DNA from: Pyropia haitanensis
Lineage: Eukaryota; Rhodophyta; Bangiophyceae; Bangiales; Bangiaceae
Reading direction: 5' to 3'
DNA length: 64,000 nt
Assembly: GCA_008729055.1 (NCBI GenBank)
Contig: SDUX01000008.1
Location: 3,931,756-3,995,755 of the forward strand
Shown here: positions 22,101 through 34,042 of the stretch, piece by piece
Numbering within the stretch: position 1 is the stretch's first letter
How the letters are laid out: the number at the start of each line of letters is the position of its first letter
Notes under the pieces: generated by a model
What the model saw: only the letters and a program-made list of their open reading frames with translations
Told to the model about the DNA's origin: nothing
Database searches by the model: none
Made by a program: the position numbers and the translations under genes

Positions 22101-23552
22101 CTAGAGCTGCATCCCCGCGTCTGGGTGCGACCGCATCATGTGCTTACGCATATTGCCCTTCTCGCTGAAGGTCCGCTCGCAAATGCCACAGCGGTGCAGC
22201 TTGAGGCCGTCATGGATGGTACGATAGTGCTTGGAGCGGGTGCCCGCATGCCCAAACGTCTTGCCGCACTTTTTGCACGAGAAGGGGCGGAGCTTGGCGT
22301 GCACCGCCGCCTTGTGCTGCGTCAGGTCGTAGGCGCGCTTGAAGCGGTAGGGGCAGTCGGAACATACATGGACGCGTGGCGAATCGCCTTCGGGTCCTTC
22401 GCTGCCGCTGCCACTGCCGCTTCCCCCGCTGCCGCCGCCATCGTGCTCCCGCCCCTGGTCGCCGGCAGGTCCCCGCGGCACCGCGAAAGTATGAGGCCCC
22501 CCCTCCCACGCGCCAGCGACAACATCATCGGCGCGCCGCCTCTGCGCGCCTCCCCGGTGCGGTCCACCTGCGCCATGCATCTGCCGCGACGCACAGTGCG
22601 CGGCGCCGTACGCAGCAATTGCGCCTCCCGGAATAACAGACGCATTAACGACGCGTGAGGCAGCGTAGCCGGGCGGCGGTAGCTGCTCGTACATCATCTC
22701 GTTCCGCAGACGGGACGTGGCCACACCAGCATTATGGGGGGAATCACCCTCGTGCTCCTCCTCCTCCGCGTCGGTTGAGCCGGCTGCGCCACCCAGTCGG
22801 TGCGTGTCGTTCAGCACCGTGCTCCAGTATGCGCGTCGCTGCTTCACGTACGCGGGGCCATGACGCTGCTCATCGTCCGAGCTCGACGAGACCAGGTGGG
22901 AACCCCGTGGAGTCCTGTCCGCCTCGTGACGGCGCTTATCCGTCTCCGGCACAGCCCACTTCTGCTCCGCAACATCAAACAGCCGAACGTCCGCATCGGA
23001 TCGGTCACGATGAAGAAACTCACCGCCATCGCCGCCCGAGCGGCGGCGCTTGGTCCTCGGGGACGGCTGCTGGAGAGACGGCGACAGCGCCAGCGGGTCT
23101 GCTCGGGGCGGGTGAAAACCCCCAGCGGCAACCGTCTCGGTGGGCGGCGTCCACCGACGGCCGGTACAGGAGGGTAACGGCGGCGGCGGAGCGACGGTGG
23201 GTGTCGGCAGTGTAGCAGGCGACGTCGACAATTGCCGGGGAGTGCCGCCATCCGACTGTGGGGTGCCGTACAGGAAGGAACGCCCCGCGATTGTGCCATA
23301 GGTGGACGTCGGCGACACCACCCCTGTCACATCGGCGGGGTGCGAGGCGGTGGAAAGGGTCAGCTGTAGGGGGGGCTCATCAGGTGAACGAGGGCTCCAC
23401 TGGGGCGGCGGGTGCTCAGTGTCGACAGTGCCATACGCCTGCGCTGGCGGGGAGAAAGGCGACGACGTTGACGTCAAGCGGGAAAAGCGGAGGGCGTCTG
23501 CTTCAGGACGGGGGGGTGGCGCCAGAACGGGGTGCCGCCGCTCTGGGTCCAT
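22101..23552 (-). CDS. C2H2 zinc-finger protein, three fingers
   Basis: Three consecutive C-terminal fingers follow C-x2-C-x12-H-x4-H exactly: CSDCPYRFKRAYDLTQHKAA ending in H, CKKCGKTFGHAGTRSKH with YRTIH, and CGICERTFSEKGNMRKH with MMRSH. They sit at about residues 395-475, close to the stop at 22101, so this is probably a nuclear DNA-binding protein. The long N-terminal part is Pro/Ser/Arg-rich. It holds repeated short S-P-x-x-x-Y-G-T elements (SPPAQAYGT, SPTSTYGT) and a basic nuclear-localisation-like KRRRSGGDGG. A Gly/Ser linker precedes the fingers. The start at 23552 (MDPERRHPVLAPPPR) gives 483 residues. The frame is open to 23759 with earlier in-frame ATGs, which cannot be excluded. 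The fingers have no close assigned family. Composition is less Ala/Gly-biased than neighbours. Confidence 0.8.
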   Translation of the reverse strand: MDPERRHPVLAPPPRPEADALRFSRLTSTSSPFSPPAQAYGTVDTEHPPPQWSPRSPDEPPLQLTLSTASHPADVTGVVSPTSTYGTIAGRSFLYGTPQSDGGTPRQLSTSPATLPTPTVAPPPPLPSCTGRRWTPPTETVAAGGFHPPRADPLALSPSLQQPSPRTKRRRSGGDGGEFLHRDRSDADVRLFDVAEQKWAVPETDKRRHEADRTPRGSHLVSSSSDDEQRHGPAYVKQRRAYWSTVLNDTHRLGGAAGSTDAEEEEHEGDSPHNAGVATSRLRNEMMYEQLPPPGYAASRVVNASVIPGGAIAAYGAAHCASRQMHGAGGPHRGGAQRRRADDVVAGAWEGGPHTFAVPRGPAGDQGREHDGGGSGGSGSGSGSEGPEGDSPRVHVCSDCPYRFKRAYDLTQHKAAVHAKLRPFSCKKCGKTFGHAGTRSKHYRTIHDGLKLHRCGICERTFSEKGNMRKHMMRSHPDAGMQL

Positions 23553-23759
23553 GACTCGCAGCGCGGTTGCGACAGGGAGGGCGTTGACACGGGGCGGTAG
23601 CGCAAGCCAAGCCGATGTTTGGGGGAAGGGATGAGGAGGAGGGGTGCAGGAGAGAGACGGCGGGATAACCTTTGACAGGCGCTGCGGACGGACGGCGCAA
23701 TCATAAAGGCCGGTGCCGTTCGCAGACTGCCGGCACATGCCAGCCGCACGCGCACACAA

Positions 23760-26700
23760 CGCGCTGCACGAGCGGGCGGCGCACGACCGGTAGGCGGTGA
23801 GGCGTCGGGCGGGCGCGACAGTGCCGCAATGGACCGTGCGACAACGGTCGCGGGGGGGGGGGGGAGTGGCGGTAACGACACACGCCGACGCGGCGAGCGT
23901 GGGACGTCACGAGGCGCGGGCCGGCGGGCTGGCGAGTGCAGCGGGCAGGCGGGGTGGGAGAAGCACGTCCCCCGCACAGGCCGGTGCTTGATAAGCACAC
24001 GATCATGCGCTGTGTGGAATTGAGCGCCGCGGCGTCGGCAGTCGGCGGGGCGTAGCTCGCCACCTCGCGGGGAGGCGGCCGGGGGACGGTGCGATTCGAG
24101 CGCGCGCACTGCTGATCATTCTCAGTCGCTCCCGCGGTGGCCCCCGCGCTCGAGCGCCCTTCTCTGCGGCACCCACCACACGCGGCGGCAGCAGGCTCGG
24201 TTCCACGTGCCCGCTGCGGCTTCTTGAAAGAGGACATTAGCCAACCAGAAAGCACCAACGGGCAGAAACAAGGACACAGGGGCGCACACCCAACGCTGGC
24301 GTGCGCCGAGCGAGCCTTTCCGTGCGGGTGGGCGTGTCTCGGTGGAAGGGGTCACCGCGCAGTCGAGGCGGGAGGGGAATGGAGCCCGACGGTTGCTTTT
24401 CACGCCAATCGCCGCCCTCCTCCCCGGCAAGAATACGCCCCGGGCTCGCTGGCGCGAGTCTCATGGTCTCGGGATCGGATGCCATGTCTTCAGTATGTTT
24501 CCGCTCCGTGCTGGAGAGGGGGGCCGCTGGGGGGGAGTGCATCCTCGCCAGCCCGTTCGTCTGAAGTGCTGCGCGCAAGCCGACCTGTCGGGAGCGAGGA
24601 TTGCACAGAGGCCCAGCAATGATGACCCACCGTCCACTCCCCTCCCCCTCGCCGTCCCCCCCCCCCCCCCCCGCAGCACTCGTCGCTGGTCGAGACCGCC
24701 GTCACGCGGATGCCCAGGCTGTCCCCGTGACGTTCTCCGTGCACCGGCTGCGCGATATGGCCGTGCGTGCTGGCGGGCGTGGCGAGCCGCCCACCGCAGA
24801 CGCTGGCTCGTTCGAGCGTTTTAATTTACGCTTTTGGTATTTTGAGGCTGGCGGCACACAGCCACCGCGACTGTGTGCCTGGTCACAAGGGCCGGGAACG
24901 CGAACGCCTTCCACCTGGCGCCGACGTCAGGCAGATTGCATTGAATTCTACGACAAAAGAAGACAGTTGGCTGCACAACCTCTTGATCCCATCTTCTCTT
25001 TTCTTACTACCACTGAGGGATGTTTCGCAAAAAAATTTCAATCGGCTGGAAGAGGAACGGAAGCGGCTTCTTCCACGCTTTGGAGAACAGCCGTAGTGCA
25101 CGGTCGCGCCCGGTGCGGCGCGAGAATGCAAGAAGGTCGCGACGCTCGCCGCGGGTACGGGCGAGAACGAGTGACGGGCGGGGGCCCGTAGGGCATCCAG
25201 CTGCTCTCGGCTTTTCCATCCTGATTGTTCCAGTGCACCGTGACAATTCCTTGGTGTTGCATCAGCCGTTTTCCGTCCAACCTACTTGGTCAGTTGAGCT
25301 TGGTCGCGCTCACTTTACGCCTCTTGTTCACCGCCGATAAGCCAATACGTGCAGCAGCGCTATCGTCAGTGGCTGGATACGGACCCGAGGCCGCCCCGAA
25401 CGGCTAGCACAGCCGCGCGGCGGGGTTTCCAATCCTTCATCAGAGCGAACCGGCTCATCCCACAACGGCACCACGGAAATTGCGTGCAGCTCGGAGAGGG
25501 TGGCTTTGGCGGGCCCCGATGGCGGCAAGGACGATTGTGCTGCATGAAGGGCTACAGGGCCGCACCCTCGCCAGAGACGGTCGCGGTGGCCGTGGACACG
25601 CGCCCATTCTGTTCCAGGTTCAGGGTGAGATCGGACGCCGCTTCCCGGACGAAGTATTGGTGATCTGCTCAACATGTTCATGAAAACAGTGTAAATTTGC
25701 TTTTGCCGTTTGTTTTCTGTGTGGATAAAGCTGACGGTATCGACGTATTCGAGTCCTCTTTTCTGGTGTACTGAAATACGCCAGATTGTCTTGTGGGTGT
25801 CCCAATCACGATGAACGCCGTCCGAACCAGTGAGCGGACCAACCAACCAGGCAGTTGGCCATGCAGGCCGTCCTGGTCGCATGATCCCACCCAGAACAGT
25901 TTGCTCTACATGGGGCACCAGTGGCAGTGCGGGACGGCTCGGTCCGACGATCGATCCCACGGTGCCCTTTCCGCGCTACCGATGCTGCCATTCCACGCAC
26001 TCGGCGCCCGTCGGTGGCTGGCGAGTTGCGCACCTTTGGATTCCACTCATAATCCCCGCCCGACACCCTAACCACAACAGCTTCCCCCCCCTCCTCGCCG
26101 GCTTTGTGGACCGTTTTTCTAGCCAGGCCCGGAACCATCTGACGGGTGGACGAGCGACGCCGTGTGGGACTGTCGCCCCCGCGCTCGCACGGCAATGTTC
26201 TTGAGCTGCGGCCGCCTGCTGAGGTCCAGTCATCAGCCGTCGCGTTCGCGCACCCCCATCGCTGCGAGTCGTGCGGCCGTTCCGCGCGGCTTCTCGGTCT
26301 TCGCACGTGTGGGTGTTGTCATGACGCCCAGACGGACGGCCATCGTGGGGGGGGGGCCCTCGGCGGCACCACGTCCCTTGGTCGTGGCCTTTGGGTGTTG
26401 GGGGAGCCGAGGCGCCGCGTTCCCCCGCGGACCGCCAGACTGCGTGGTGGCGTTTCATGGTGAGCGATGTGCGGGGGGCCATGCGTGCTGCAGCACGTCT
26501 CGGCGATGATTTTCCACTTCCAGCGGCCCTCCCGCTCTATCCCCGCCCACGCATTGACCCACTATTCAGGTTGCGGGACAGAGGATGGGAATTCCAAAGG
26601 ATGCCGTTGTCTGTTTTGCTGGAAAGTGCGTGGCTCCCAGCGGGGGGCCGCGAGCGTCGATTTCGGGCAGACAACAACCCCCAGCAGAAAGAGACCCTAA

Positions 26701-27530
26701 TTGGTCTGCTCCTCACGTACCGCCGCACGGCACCCTTTGTCAGCAGGCTACGCCCCTCGAGAGCCATATCCGCTCGACGTGAGCATGGAGCGGGACGTGG
26801 CCAGACACGAGGGAGCGATTGGAACCGACAGAATGCTCTGCCCGGGGACGGGTTGGGAGAAGAGGCGGGGGAACACCCTCGGCCGTGCTGTGGGAAGGTG
26901 CGCAGGTGGGGATCCTACCAATGATTGCAAAGATAGAAAAAAAAAATCCGGCGCTGCCGCGGCGGGGCGTCAGCCTCGCGGCGTGGAGTTCCCGCGGGGC
27001 TTGCGGGTCCTCTTGGCGGACGATCCAGCTGCCAAAGGCGCCACTACTCGACGCACGTGTCTCGCGATCGATGTGCGCGGCTCGTCACGGGTCGGGATAC
27101 CCCGCGCACAGAGGCCGCTCTCGCACGGTGGCACAGCACGACAACGATGCCGCCACGCGTCGTGCTCTTCCATCAGCCGCACAAGCACAAGAGGCTTTGG
27201 GTTTGTAGCCCAGCGCGCATTTCTCGACACTGTTTCAGGCTGGCGTTTTTTGCCCCTCAACCCCAACCACAATGTCACTCCCAGCACCTCGATAACCGCC
27301 TCAAATTCCAAAACTAACCACACAAGCCGACGCAGCTCGGTCCCCTCTATCGGACTGGCTACTCAGATTTCACTTTTGAAGACCCCCCCGGGCCAACTTT
27401 CCCGCCTCCCGGCCCTTTGGAGCACTGTTCACCACACATGGGTTCATATGAGATGAAAAGTTGATCAAAACGAAAATCTGATTCGGCCATTCGTCTCGCC
27501 GAGGCGGATTACAGTGCGTACGCGATTATA
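23760..27530. other. gene-poor tract with lower GC bias
   Basis: About 3.8 kb in which I recognise no gene, repeat family or RNA. It differs from the coding parts of the window: GCC/GGC runs are scarce, AT-rich patches occur (24820-25100, 25680-25760), and ORFs are short with no domain signature. The beginning presumably contains the C2H2 gene promoter. A decayed mobile element is possible but there is no direct support. Confidence 0.35.
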
Positions 27531-27531
27531 T

Positions 27532-28129
27532 CGGGCTCGTTTATATCCACCATGGATATAAGGGCACGTCCACCAATGTCGATATTCGCCGATATTCGTG
27601 CCACGTAGGAAAAACGTGGCGCGTCGGGCCAAACGTGGCACTGATGCGGTCGTTCATCAATGTCAACGATCTATTCCGGCCTAAAACGAACCCCCCTCAG
27701 CGAATAGACTTGATATAAGTGACGACATAACTTCCTCTCCGTACCCTGACGTCTGTTAGCTCCAGAGCTATCGCCGGGCCAAAACAGGGTGTTTTGGCCG
27801 AGCGATAGCCCTGGAGCCAACAGACCTTACCAATTGCCAGGGCGATGATTGGCTGAGAGCGTGCCACGTGTGGGCATCATTTCGACAGTGTGATAGTGGA
27901 GAGTTGTCAACACCAACGGCCTGGAACGAAGACGACGAACGGACCCGTGGTTTGGAAGGTAGCCTGTTGGTAGCCCCCGTCTCCACCGTAAGTCCACTTC
28001 ACGTGCTTCGCCTGATAGCTCGCCGATAGCCCGACCACCCAGACGCTGCCACGTATGTACACGTGGCGTCTTAAAACCACTCATTTAAGACTGATAGCCG
28101 ACATTGGTGGACGTGCCCTAAACGAGCCG
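27532..28129. mobile_element. fold-back / MITE-like inverted-repeat element
   Basis: About 600 nt bounded by inverted copies of CGGCTCGTTTA-like ends and an exact 20-nt inverted repeat, GGGCACGTCCACCAATGTCG at 27562-27581 matching its reverse complement at 28099-28118. Internally, imperfect inverted similarity continues (GCCACGT...ACGTGGC elements), and a compact hairpin with 34-nt arms occupies 27753-27823. The element is AT-richer than its surroundings and holds no transposase frame, as expected of a non-autonomous fold-back or MITE. A target-site duplication was not identified. Confidence 0.55.
27753..27823. repeat. 34-nt-arm hairpin inside the fold-back element
   Basis: The left arm 27753-27786 and right arm 27790-27823 are inverted copies with four mismatches and a 3-nt loop (GGG). 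The arms begin CTGTTAGCTCCAG and end in GGCCAAAACA next to the loop. Confidence 0.8.
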
Positions 28130-29075
28130 AACAACGCACGAGAGAGCTCCTCAGCATTGTACCGCGATATTCCAATAGTGCTTTTCTCTGACCCTATTCT
28201 GGGGAATTGCACAGAATTTACAGCACTCGACGATTGTCGACCGGTGCACCGCATGCCGGCGGTGTGGCTTCGATAGATGAGACGGTGGATATGGTTCTGG
28301 ACGGGGAGGAGGACGGCTAGTGAGCCGTTTCTATACACTGTTCTCGCTTTTGTTGCATGCCTGCCCAGACAGCATCTGCGTCTTCACATACATCCGGCAC
28401 CGGTCCTTCCACTTCCGTCCGCGTCGTTCCACCTGGCAGCCCGCCCCAACCCTGCCGGTCCACGTACACTTCGTCTGCTGCGAGGATTCTTAGTCTGCCA
28501 CCATCCTCCCCCGCCCCCCCCCTGCTTTCCCATCCCGTTCTTCCCTCCCCCCCCCGTCTCCCTCCTCCTTCACGGCTATCCTACCTGTCGCAGCCGCGGT
28601 CCGCCGCCTCTGTCCGCCGCCCCCGCCGCACTGTTCGTGTCCAAGTCATGAGCAGCCTGCTTGTACTTTGTACGCTCAATGTCACGATTCCTCTCGCCAT
28701 CTGCCAAATCGCAGTACTTGATAGTACATAACGTCGGAACAGTACTGTACCGGCTCCGAACTGTGCGGTACAGCAGCGGGCTACTTTGTGGGGACACCCC
28801 TGGACATAATCGCGTACGCACTGTACATACATACCCCCACACTCTTGCTTTCTACCCCAGACACCACCTTCCTACCCCCCCGGTGGGGTCACGCATCTTT
28901 GCACGGGGATACAAAACGGGACTGGGGACTTGCTCGTCACGTCGCCGAGGGCGGTCTCGGTGGCAAGGCCAACGAGACCGCGCCCCCTCCCTGTCCCGCC
29001 GTCGTCCCCCGTCCATCCCCTCCGCCCCTCCCCCTGTCGTCGGCTCCTCCCCCCCTCACCCCCACCCCTCCCCCG
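28130..29075. promoter_or_regulatory. upstream region of the RsfS-like gene
   Basis: No gene recognised. The last 600 nt become pyrimidine-rich (CCCCTCC tracts at 28500-28565 and 28980-29070) towards the ATG at 29076, the leader style seen before other genes in this window. Confidence 0.35.
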
Positions 29076-29196
29076 ATGCGCACCCTGCGAGCGGCCACCG
29101 CGGCGGCGGTGCGCGCCGCCGCCGCGAGCCGCCGCCGCGCGGGCGGCGGTGCGGCGGCGGCGCCCCCCCCCCCGGCGGCGCCTCCCCCCCCCCCGC

Positions 29197-29227
<31 letters not shown>

Positions 29228-29246
29228 GCCGCCGACGGCCGGCTCA

Positions 29247-29296
<50 letters not shown>

Positions 29297-30494
29297 CGCC
29301 GGCGGTGGCGCGCCGCCCTCCCCCCGGCCGCTCGTCCCGGCCGGTCCGCCCGCGCCGGGCGCGGCGGCCACGCCCGGCGCTCCCGCCGCGCCGGGCGTGC
29401 CCCGTGCGCCGGGCGCCGCCGCCGCGCCGGCCATGCCGCCCGCGCCTGCCGCGGCGGCCGCGGCCGACGCGGCGGCCGCCGCGGCCGCGACGGCCGCCGC
29501 CAACGCCGCCCGCCTCGCCGCGTTTGTCGGGCGGTATCCCGTGCCCCCCCCCCCCACCCCCCCGGCGTTGCCCTCCCCGGCGTCCCCCCCCTCCGTCAAG
29601 ACCACCCCCCCCCCGCCGTCACTCTGGGTGGGGCCGCCGCGCCGTCCCCCCCGGCAACGCCGGCGCCGGCGTCATCCCCGACGGTACCCCCCGCCCCGGT
29701 GGTGGCCGCCGCAGCGGGGGCGCCCTCGCCGCCCCCCCCCCACGCCCCCCGCCCACCGCCGCCCACCCTCGCCTCCACCCTCACCGCCCTGGGCGTCGAC
29801 CACCTCCGCGTCCACGCGCTGCCACCCACCGGCGTCGCGGCGGTCGCGACCGTCGGCACGTGCCGCTCGGACGGGCACGTCCGCGTCGCGGCGGCGGGGC
29901 TGCTCGCCGCCGCACGGCGGCCGGGCGGCCCGCCGTGGGCGGCCACCGCCGGCCATGGTCGCGGCGGCGGCGGCGGCGGCGACGGCGACGACGGCGGTGA
30001 CGGCGGCGGCGGCGGTGCGGGGGGGGGGGGGCGGCGGGGGGTGGGCGTTGGGGGGCTGCGGGGGGGGGGGGGCAGCCGGCCATCCGCGGCGACGCGCGGT
30101 CGGGGTGGGGGGTGGTGGACTTGGGCCCCACCGCGGGGGTGGTGCACCTGTTGACCGCGGCGGAGCGGGCGCGGCTCGACTTGGACGGCCTGTGGGGGGG
30201 GGAGGGGGGGGAGACGCCGCCACGGCCGGCTGCGCACGACGGTGGGACGCCGCGCGCGCACGACGCGCTGCCGCCGTCGGTGGGCTGGGGGGCGCGCGCC
30301 GGCACTGGCGATGGGAACGAGGGAGGCGGGGGCGGGGGGGGGGGGGGGGGCGGCCGGACGCGGCCGACCCGTGGGCGGCGCTCGCCGCGGCGCCCGCCGG
30401 GTCGTCGGGGGGGGAGCGACGGCAGCGGGGGGGCGGCGGGGCGGGCGGGGCGGCGGGCGGGGCGGCGGCCGACGGCGCGGCGGGGGGGACGTAG
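29076..30494 (+). CDS. RsfS/Iojap ribosome silencing factor, organellar (frame switches)
   Basis: RsfS proteins bind uL14 of the large ribosomal subunit and block subunit joining; plant Iojap is the plastid form. Two halves of the domain are visible in different frames. LGVDHLRVHALPPTGVAAVA with TVGTCRSDGHVRVAAAGLLA lies at about 29770-29930, and GWGVVDLGPTAGVVHLL with AERARLDLDGLW at about 30100-30200. The second is the family's D-W-x-x-x-D-x-G-x-V-V-x-H...Y-x-L-E-x-L-W ending. ATG 29076 (MRTLRAATAAAVRAAAASRR) starts an Ala/Arg-rich presequence. Frames run 3 to 2 at C10 29605-29614, then 2 to 1 at G runs about 30016-30028 or 30060-30072. A further switch near 30331-30351 would bring the tail to the stop at 30494. 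The Pro/Ala-rich linker of over 200 residues before the domain is unusual. Confidence 0.6.
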
Positions 30495-30755
30495 CGCCGC
30501 GGCGGGCGGCGAGGGGGGCGCCGCCGCGCGGCGGGTCTCGTCCATGGGCCGCACGCCCCGCGCGGGGGTGCCGTGGGCGGCGCGGCTGCCAACGGGCCAC
30601 CCGCTGGCTCCTTGTACACGCACGTACCCGTGGCGGTTTGGGGCGGGTGGCTCACGCCGCCCCCTCTTCCTCTCCACCCCTCCCCCACCTCTGCGCATTG
30701 GGACCGGCCCCAGCCACGGACACACACACACGCCCCCCTCGGCGCCTGGCGCGCG

Positions 30756-31180
30756 TCAGTCGCCCCCTCCCCCCCCCGCCACCTTATCCGCAAACACGTA
30801 CACGTTGCACAGGTCCCCATCCAGGGCGCTCATACTCGCCACCGCCAGCCCCGCGGCGTCGAGGAGGGAGACGAGGTCCCCGCCGCCGCCGCCGTCGCCC
30901 GCCGCGGCCTCGTGCAGCGCCGACGGGAGCGCGTAGCAGACGCCCAGCGCGGCGAGCACGTTGGCCACCGGGTGGCCCGCGGCACCCCCACCGCCGCCGC
31001 CGCCGCTGGGCGGCCGCGGCGGGCCGCCGCCGCCGCCGCCGCCCGCGTGGCGGGCCGCCACGTCCGACACGAGCAGCACCCCGCCGGTGCGGAGCGCCCG
31101 GGCGGCCGCCGCAAACTGCCGGCCGGGGGGGGCCCGCCCGTGGCCGGCCCGCCGGCGGGCGGGCCCCCCCCCCCCACCGC

Positions 31181-31211
<31 letters not shown>

Positions 31212-32587
31212 CCCCCCGGCGGCTCCTCCCCCCCCCCCCGCGGCGTCGTCCGCGTCCTCCTCGCCCATCACGCCAAACGCGGCGATAAAGTCGTACGCGG
31301 CGGCGACGCGGTCGGCGTCCCCCCCCAGCTCGCCCATCCGGAAGCGGCAGTTGACCACCCCCGGCGGCACCGCCGCGGCGGCGGCGGCGGCGGCGTCCGC
31401 GTCGGCGTGCCAGCCCGTAAACCACGACCGCGGGTACGCGGCGGCCATGGCGCGGACGGCCCCCCCGTCGCCACACCCCACGACGAGCACGTCCGCGCCG
31501 GCGGTGAGGCGGGCGGGCAGGTCCGGCCGGAGGGGTAGGATGGAGGAGAGGAGGCTGCTGCCGAGCGTCTGCGCCGCGTCGGCGGCGAGGATGGACCGGA
31601 GGGGCGCAAACGTCGCGGGGGGGAGGCCGCCGCCGCGGCGGGCGGCGTCGGCGACGGCGGCCGACACCGCCGCGAGGGTGGGGAGGAGGGTGGTGAGGAG
31701 CGCGAGGTTGTCGGCGGTCGGGTTGGTGGTGAGGAAGGCGGCGTGCTCGGGGGGGACCACGTACCGGGGGGGGGGGGATGTGTCCCCGCCGCCGGCGGGC
31801 ACCAGCGAGCGGACCGCTGAGGATGCGGGCGACCGCGGCGGCGCCGGGAGGGGCACCCGCCGTGACTCGCGGCCGCCACCACCACCGCCGCCGCCGCCGC
31901 CGCCACCGCCAGCCGCTGCCGCCGGGTGGCCCGTCGCCGCGGCGGCGGCCGCCGCGGCGGCCACGGCGCCGTCGCCGTCCGACTCGTCCCCGCCGACGCG
32001 GACGCTGCGGAAGCGGCGGCCCGACGCGGACGGCGCCAGCGGCCACGGCCAGCCGCCCGTGGCGCCCGTCCCATGGCCGTCGCCGCCGCCGCCGTCGCCG
32101 CCGTCGCCGCCGTCGCCGCCATCCCCACCCCCGCGTGGGGCGACCACCTCTACCACCCCCGCCGCGGCCATGGCGTCCAGCCACTCGGCAACGTAGACGG
32201 TCGAGACGCGCGCCTCGGCCGCCACGTCGGCGGCGGTGGCCCCCTCCCCCATCACGGGGGTGGTGCGCCCCCCCCCCCCCCCCCAATGCCGCCGCAGACC
32301 CCCCCGGATGAACCCACAGGCGACGACGCCGACGCGGTCGCCGCGCCCGCCGCGGCGAGCGCCTCCCACAGCCCCAGCGAGTGCCCCAGCGCGATGAGCA
32401 CGCACAGCGCCGAGTCGTCGAGGGCGGCGAGCATCCGCGCGCCAAACGCGCGCGCCTTGGCGTCGTCGAGGGGGCGGGCGCGGCCGCCGGTGAGCGGGCG
32501 GCGGCGGCTCCCCTTGGCAGCCTCGCCGCCACCGACGCCAACGCCAGGGTGGTGGTGGCCGTGGGGGGCGTGCGGTGCCAGTTCCAT
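30756..32587 (-). CDS. SAM-dependent methyltransferase, Rv2258c-like with winged-helix N-terminus
   Basis: The N-terminus (MELAPHAPHGHHHPG from ATG 32587) leads into ARMLAALDDSALCVLIALGH and SLGLWEALAAAG, a winged-helix dimerisation segment. It continues across C17 32268-32284 in the next frame as GATAADVAAEARVSTVYVAE with WLDAMAAAGVVE. The catalytic domain has motif I VLVVGCGDGGAVRAMAAAYP and a following acidic turn (HADADAA). It continues with YDFIAAFGVMG, ALRTGGVLLVSDVA and a C-terminal LSALDGDLCNVYVFA-type strand. This is the layout of Rv2258c-type class I methyltransferases; the substrate is not predictable. Gly/Asp-rich inserts interrupt the domain after ELGG and before GGVLLVSD. The stop is at 30756-30758. 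About 605 residues. Divergent to the aldolase. Confidence 0.72.
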
Positions 32588-34042
32588 GGTGGTGAGGGCG
32601 GCGGCGTGCGGGGTGTCAGGGGGGGAGAGACGGAGAATGCAAAGGGGGAGGGGAGGGGGGGGGGGTAGGGCGGCTTCAGCTCGGGAAGCGGAAGCGGGAG
32701 GCGATGGTAGCGGCGGCGGGGGGGAACGCTGGGCCGGCCGGGCGTCGGCTGGGAGGGGAAGGGCTTGTTCGTGGTGCCGGCGAGGTACGGCCGTCGCGGG
32801 GCAGCGGGCGGCGGGGCGGCAGCGTTCAAGACAGGTCGCCGAGCGTCACCGCTGTCTCCATGGCCGCCGCCGCGGCCGCCGCCTCTGTCGTCACAGCCGC
32901 CGCCGCGGGTGGGCCCCACCGCCCCCGCTGCTGGGCCGCACGGGCGGGGCGTCGGCAGTCGGCCAGACAGGCGCGGCCGAGCCGGCACCCGCAGCGGCGG
33001 CTGCGGCGGTGGGGCGGCCGCCGCGGCGCGCGCCGTTGGACGTGTGGTGCGGGGGAGGTGGTGCCGCCGTCGGTGGGGCGGCGGGTGAGGGGGGGGGGGG
33101 GGGGAACGTCGGCAGCCACGACCGCGACGAGTGTCGCTGTGCCGGTCGGGACGGGGGCATGGTGCGGGGGGGGTGGGAGGGAAGCGTGTGGGCGGGCGGG
33201 CGGGGCGCGGCAGCGACCGAGCTAGCGGGTCGCCGATGATGACCCAGGTGGCCAAGGTCACAGCGGCTCGCGAGTGACGTTCGGTGTCGGATTGAATTCC
33301 AGCCGCTGACACCCGAATTCTAGACTGCCGCGGCTGCGGGTGTACCACCGTGAAGAGTGTCTTACTGGAAGGAGTTCTGAGTCTGCTATGTATTTCGTGC
33401 GGTAGAGTTCAGTGTCTGGAGGGATCAATTTGTAATTAACTCTGAGAGATAGATTCGTCGAGAGGGTGAATGACGTGAACGGCGTTGAATTTTGTAAGCC
33501 CCGCGACACGAATGACTCTGGGACGGCTGAGCGATTGAAGAGAGAAAAATGGCGTGCTGAACACCGCAAAGTGTCTTTGTCAGCGCATCAGTCGTTGCGA
33601 AGAGTACCGGTGTCCTGGCAATTCGCCGCGCCGCCTCAATGACCGAGAGCTGTTTGTGTGGTCCTGGGGCCGGCCCGCCTGGCCACTGAGGGCCCGCCCT
33701 GGTGGCCTCACGTCCGCGGCGCTCGTCAGTGGTCCACGCGGTGCAGGCGGCGATTGTGTGGTCTGCAGGCCCAGCTGGGCGGCATCTTGGGCGAGATCAC
33801 CGCGCCTTGCGGCAGGCGTCTGGGCCGGTCCCGCGCAACCTCGGTTCTTCTGTTTGGCGAGACACAGAAGGGCACACCACCCCCGTGTGCACCGCGTCGA
33901 CCCTCCCGTCTCCGTCGCAACCCGCCCTCTCTCTGCTGTGTGTGATCCCCTCCCCCCACTCTCCCGATCGTCTGTGTCGCCGACGACGACGCGCATCCCA
34001 TTGCCGCGCCGTCCGTCGCGGTTCCCAAACTCCCCCATCACC
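32588..34042. promoter_or_regulatory. divergent intergenic region, methyltransferase / aldolase
   Basis: 1.45 kb without a recognised gene. The right half (33280-33560) is markedly AT-richer than the rest, and the last 150 nt before the aldolase ATG are pyrimidine-rich (CCCTCCCGTCTCC-type leader). No TATA box was evident. Confidence 0.35.

Noticed and set aside
25328..25960. 210-codon minus-strand frame as a transposon relic
   Set aside because: Moderately diverse sequence but no reverse transcriptase, integrase or transposase motif.
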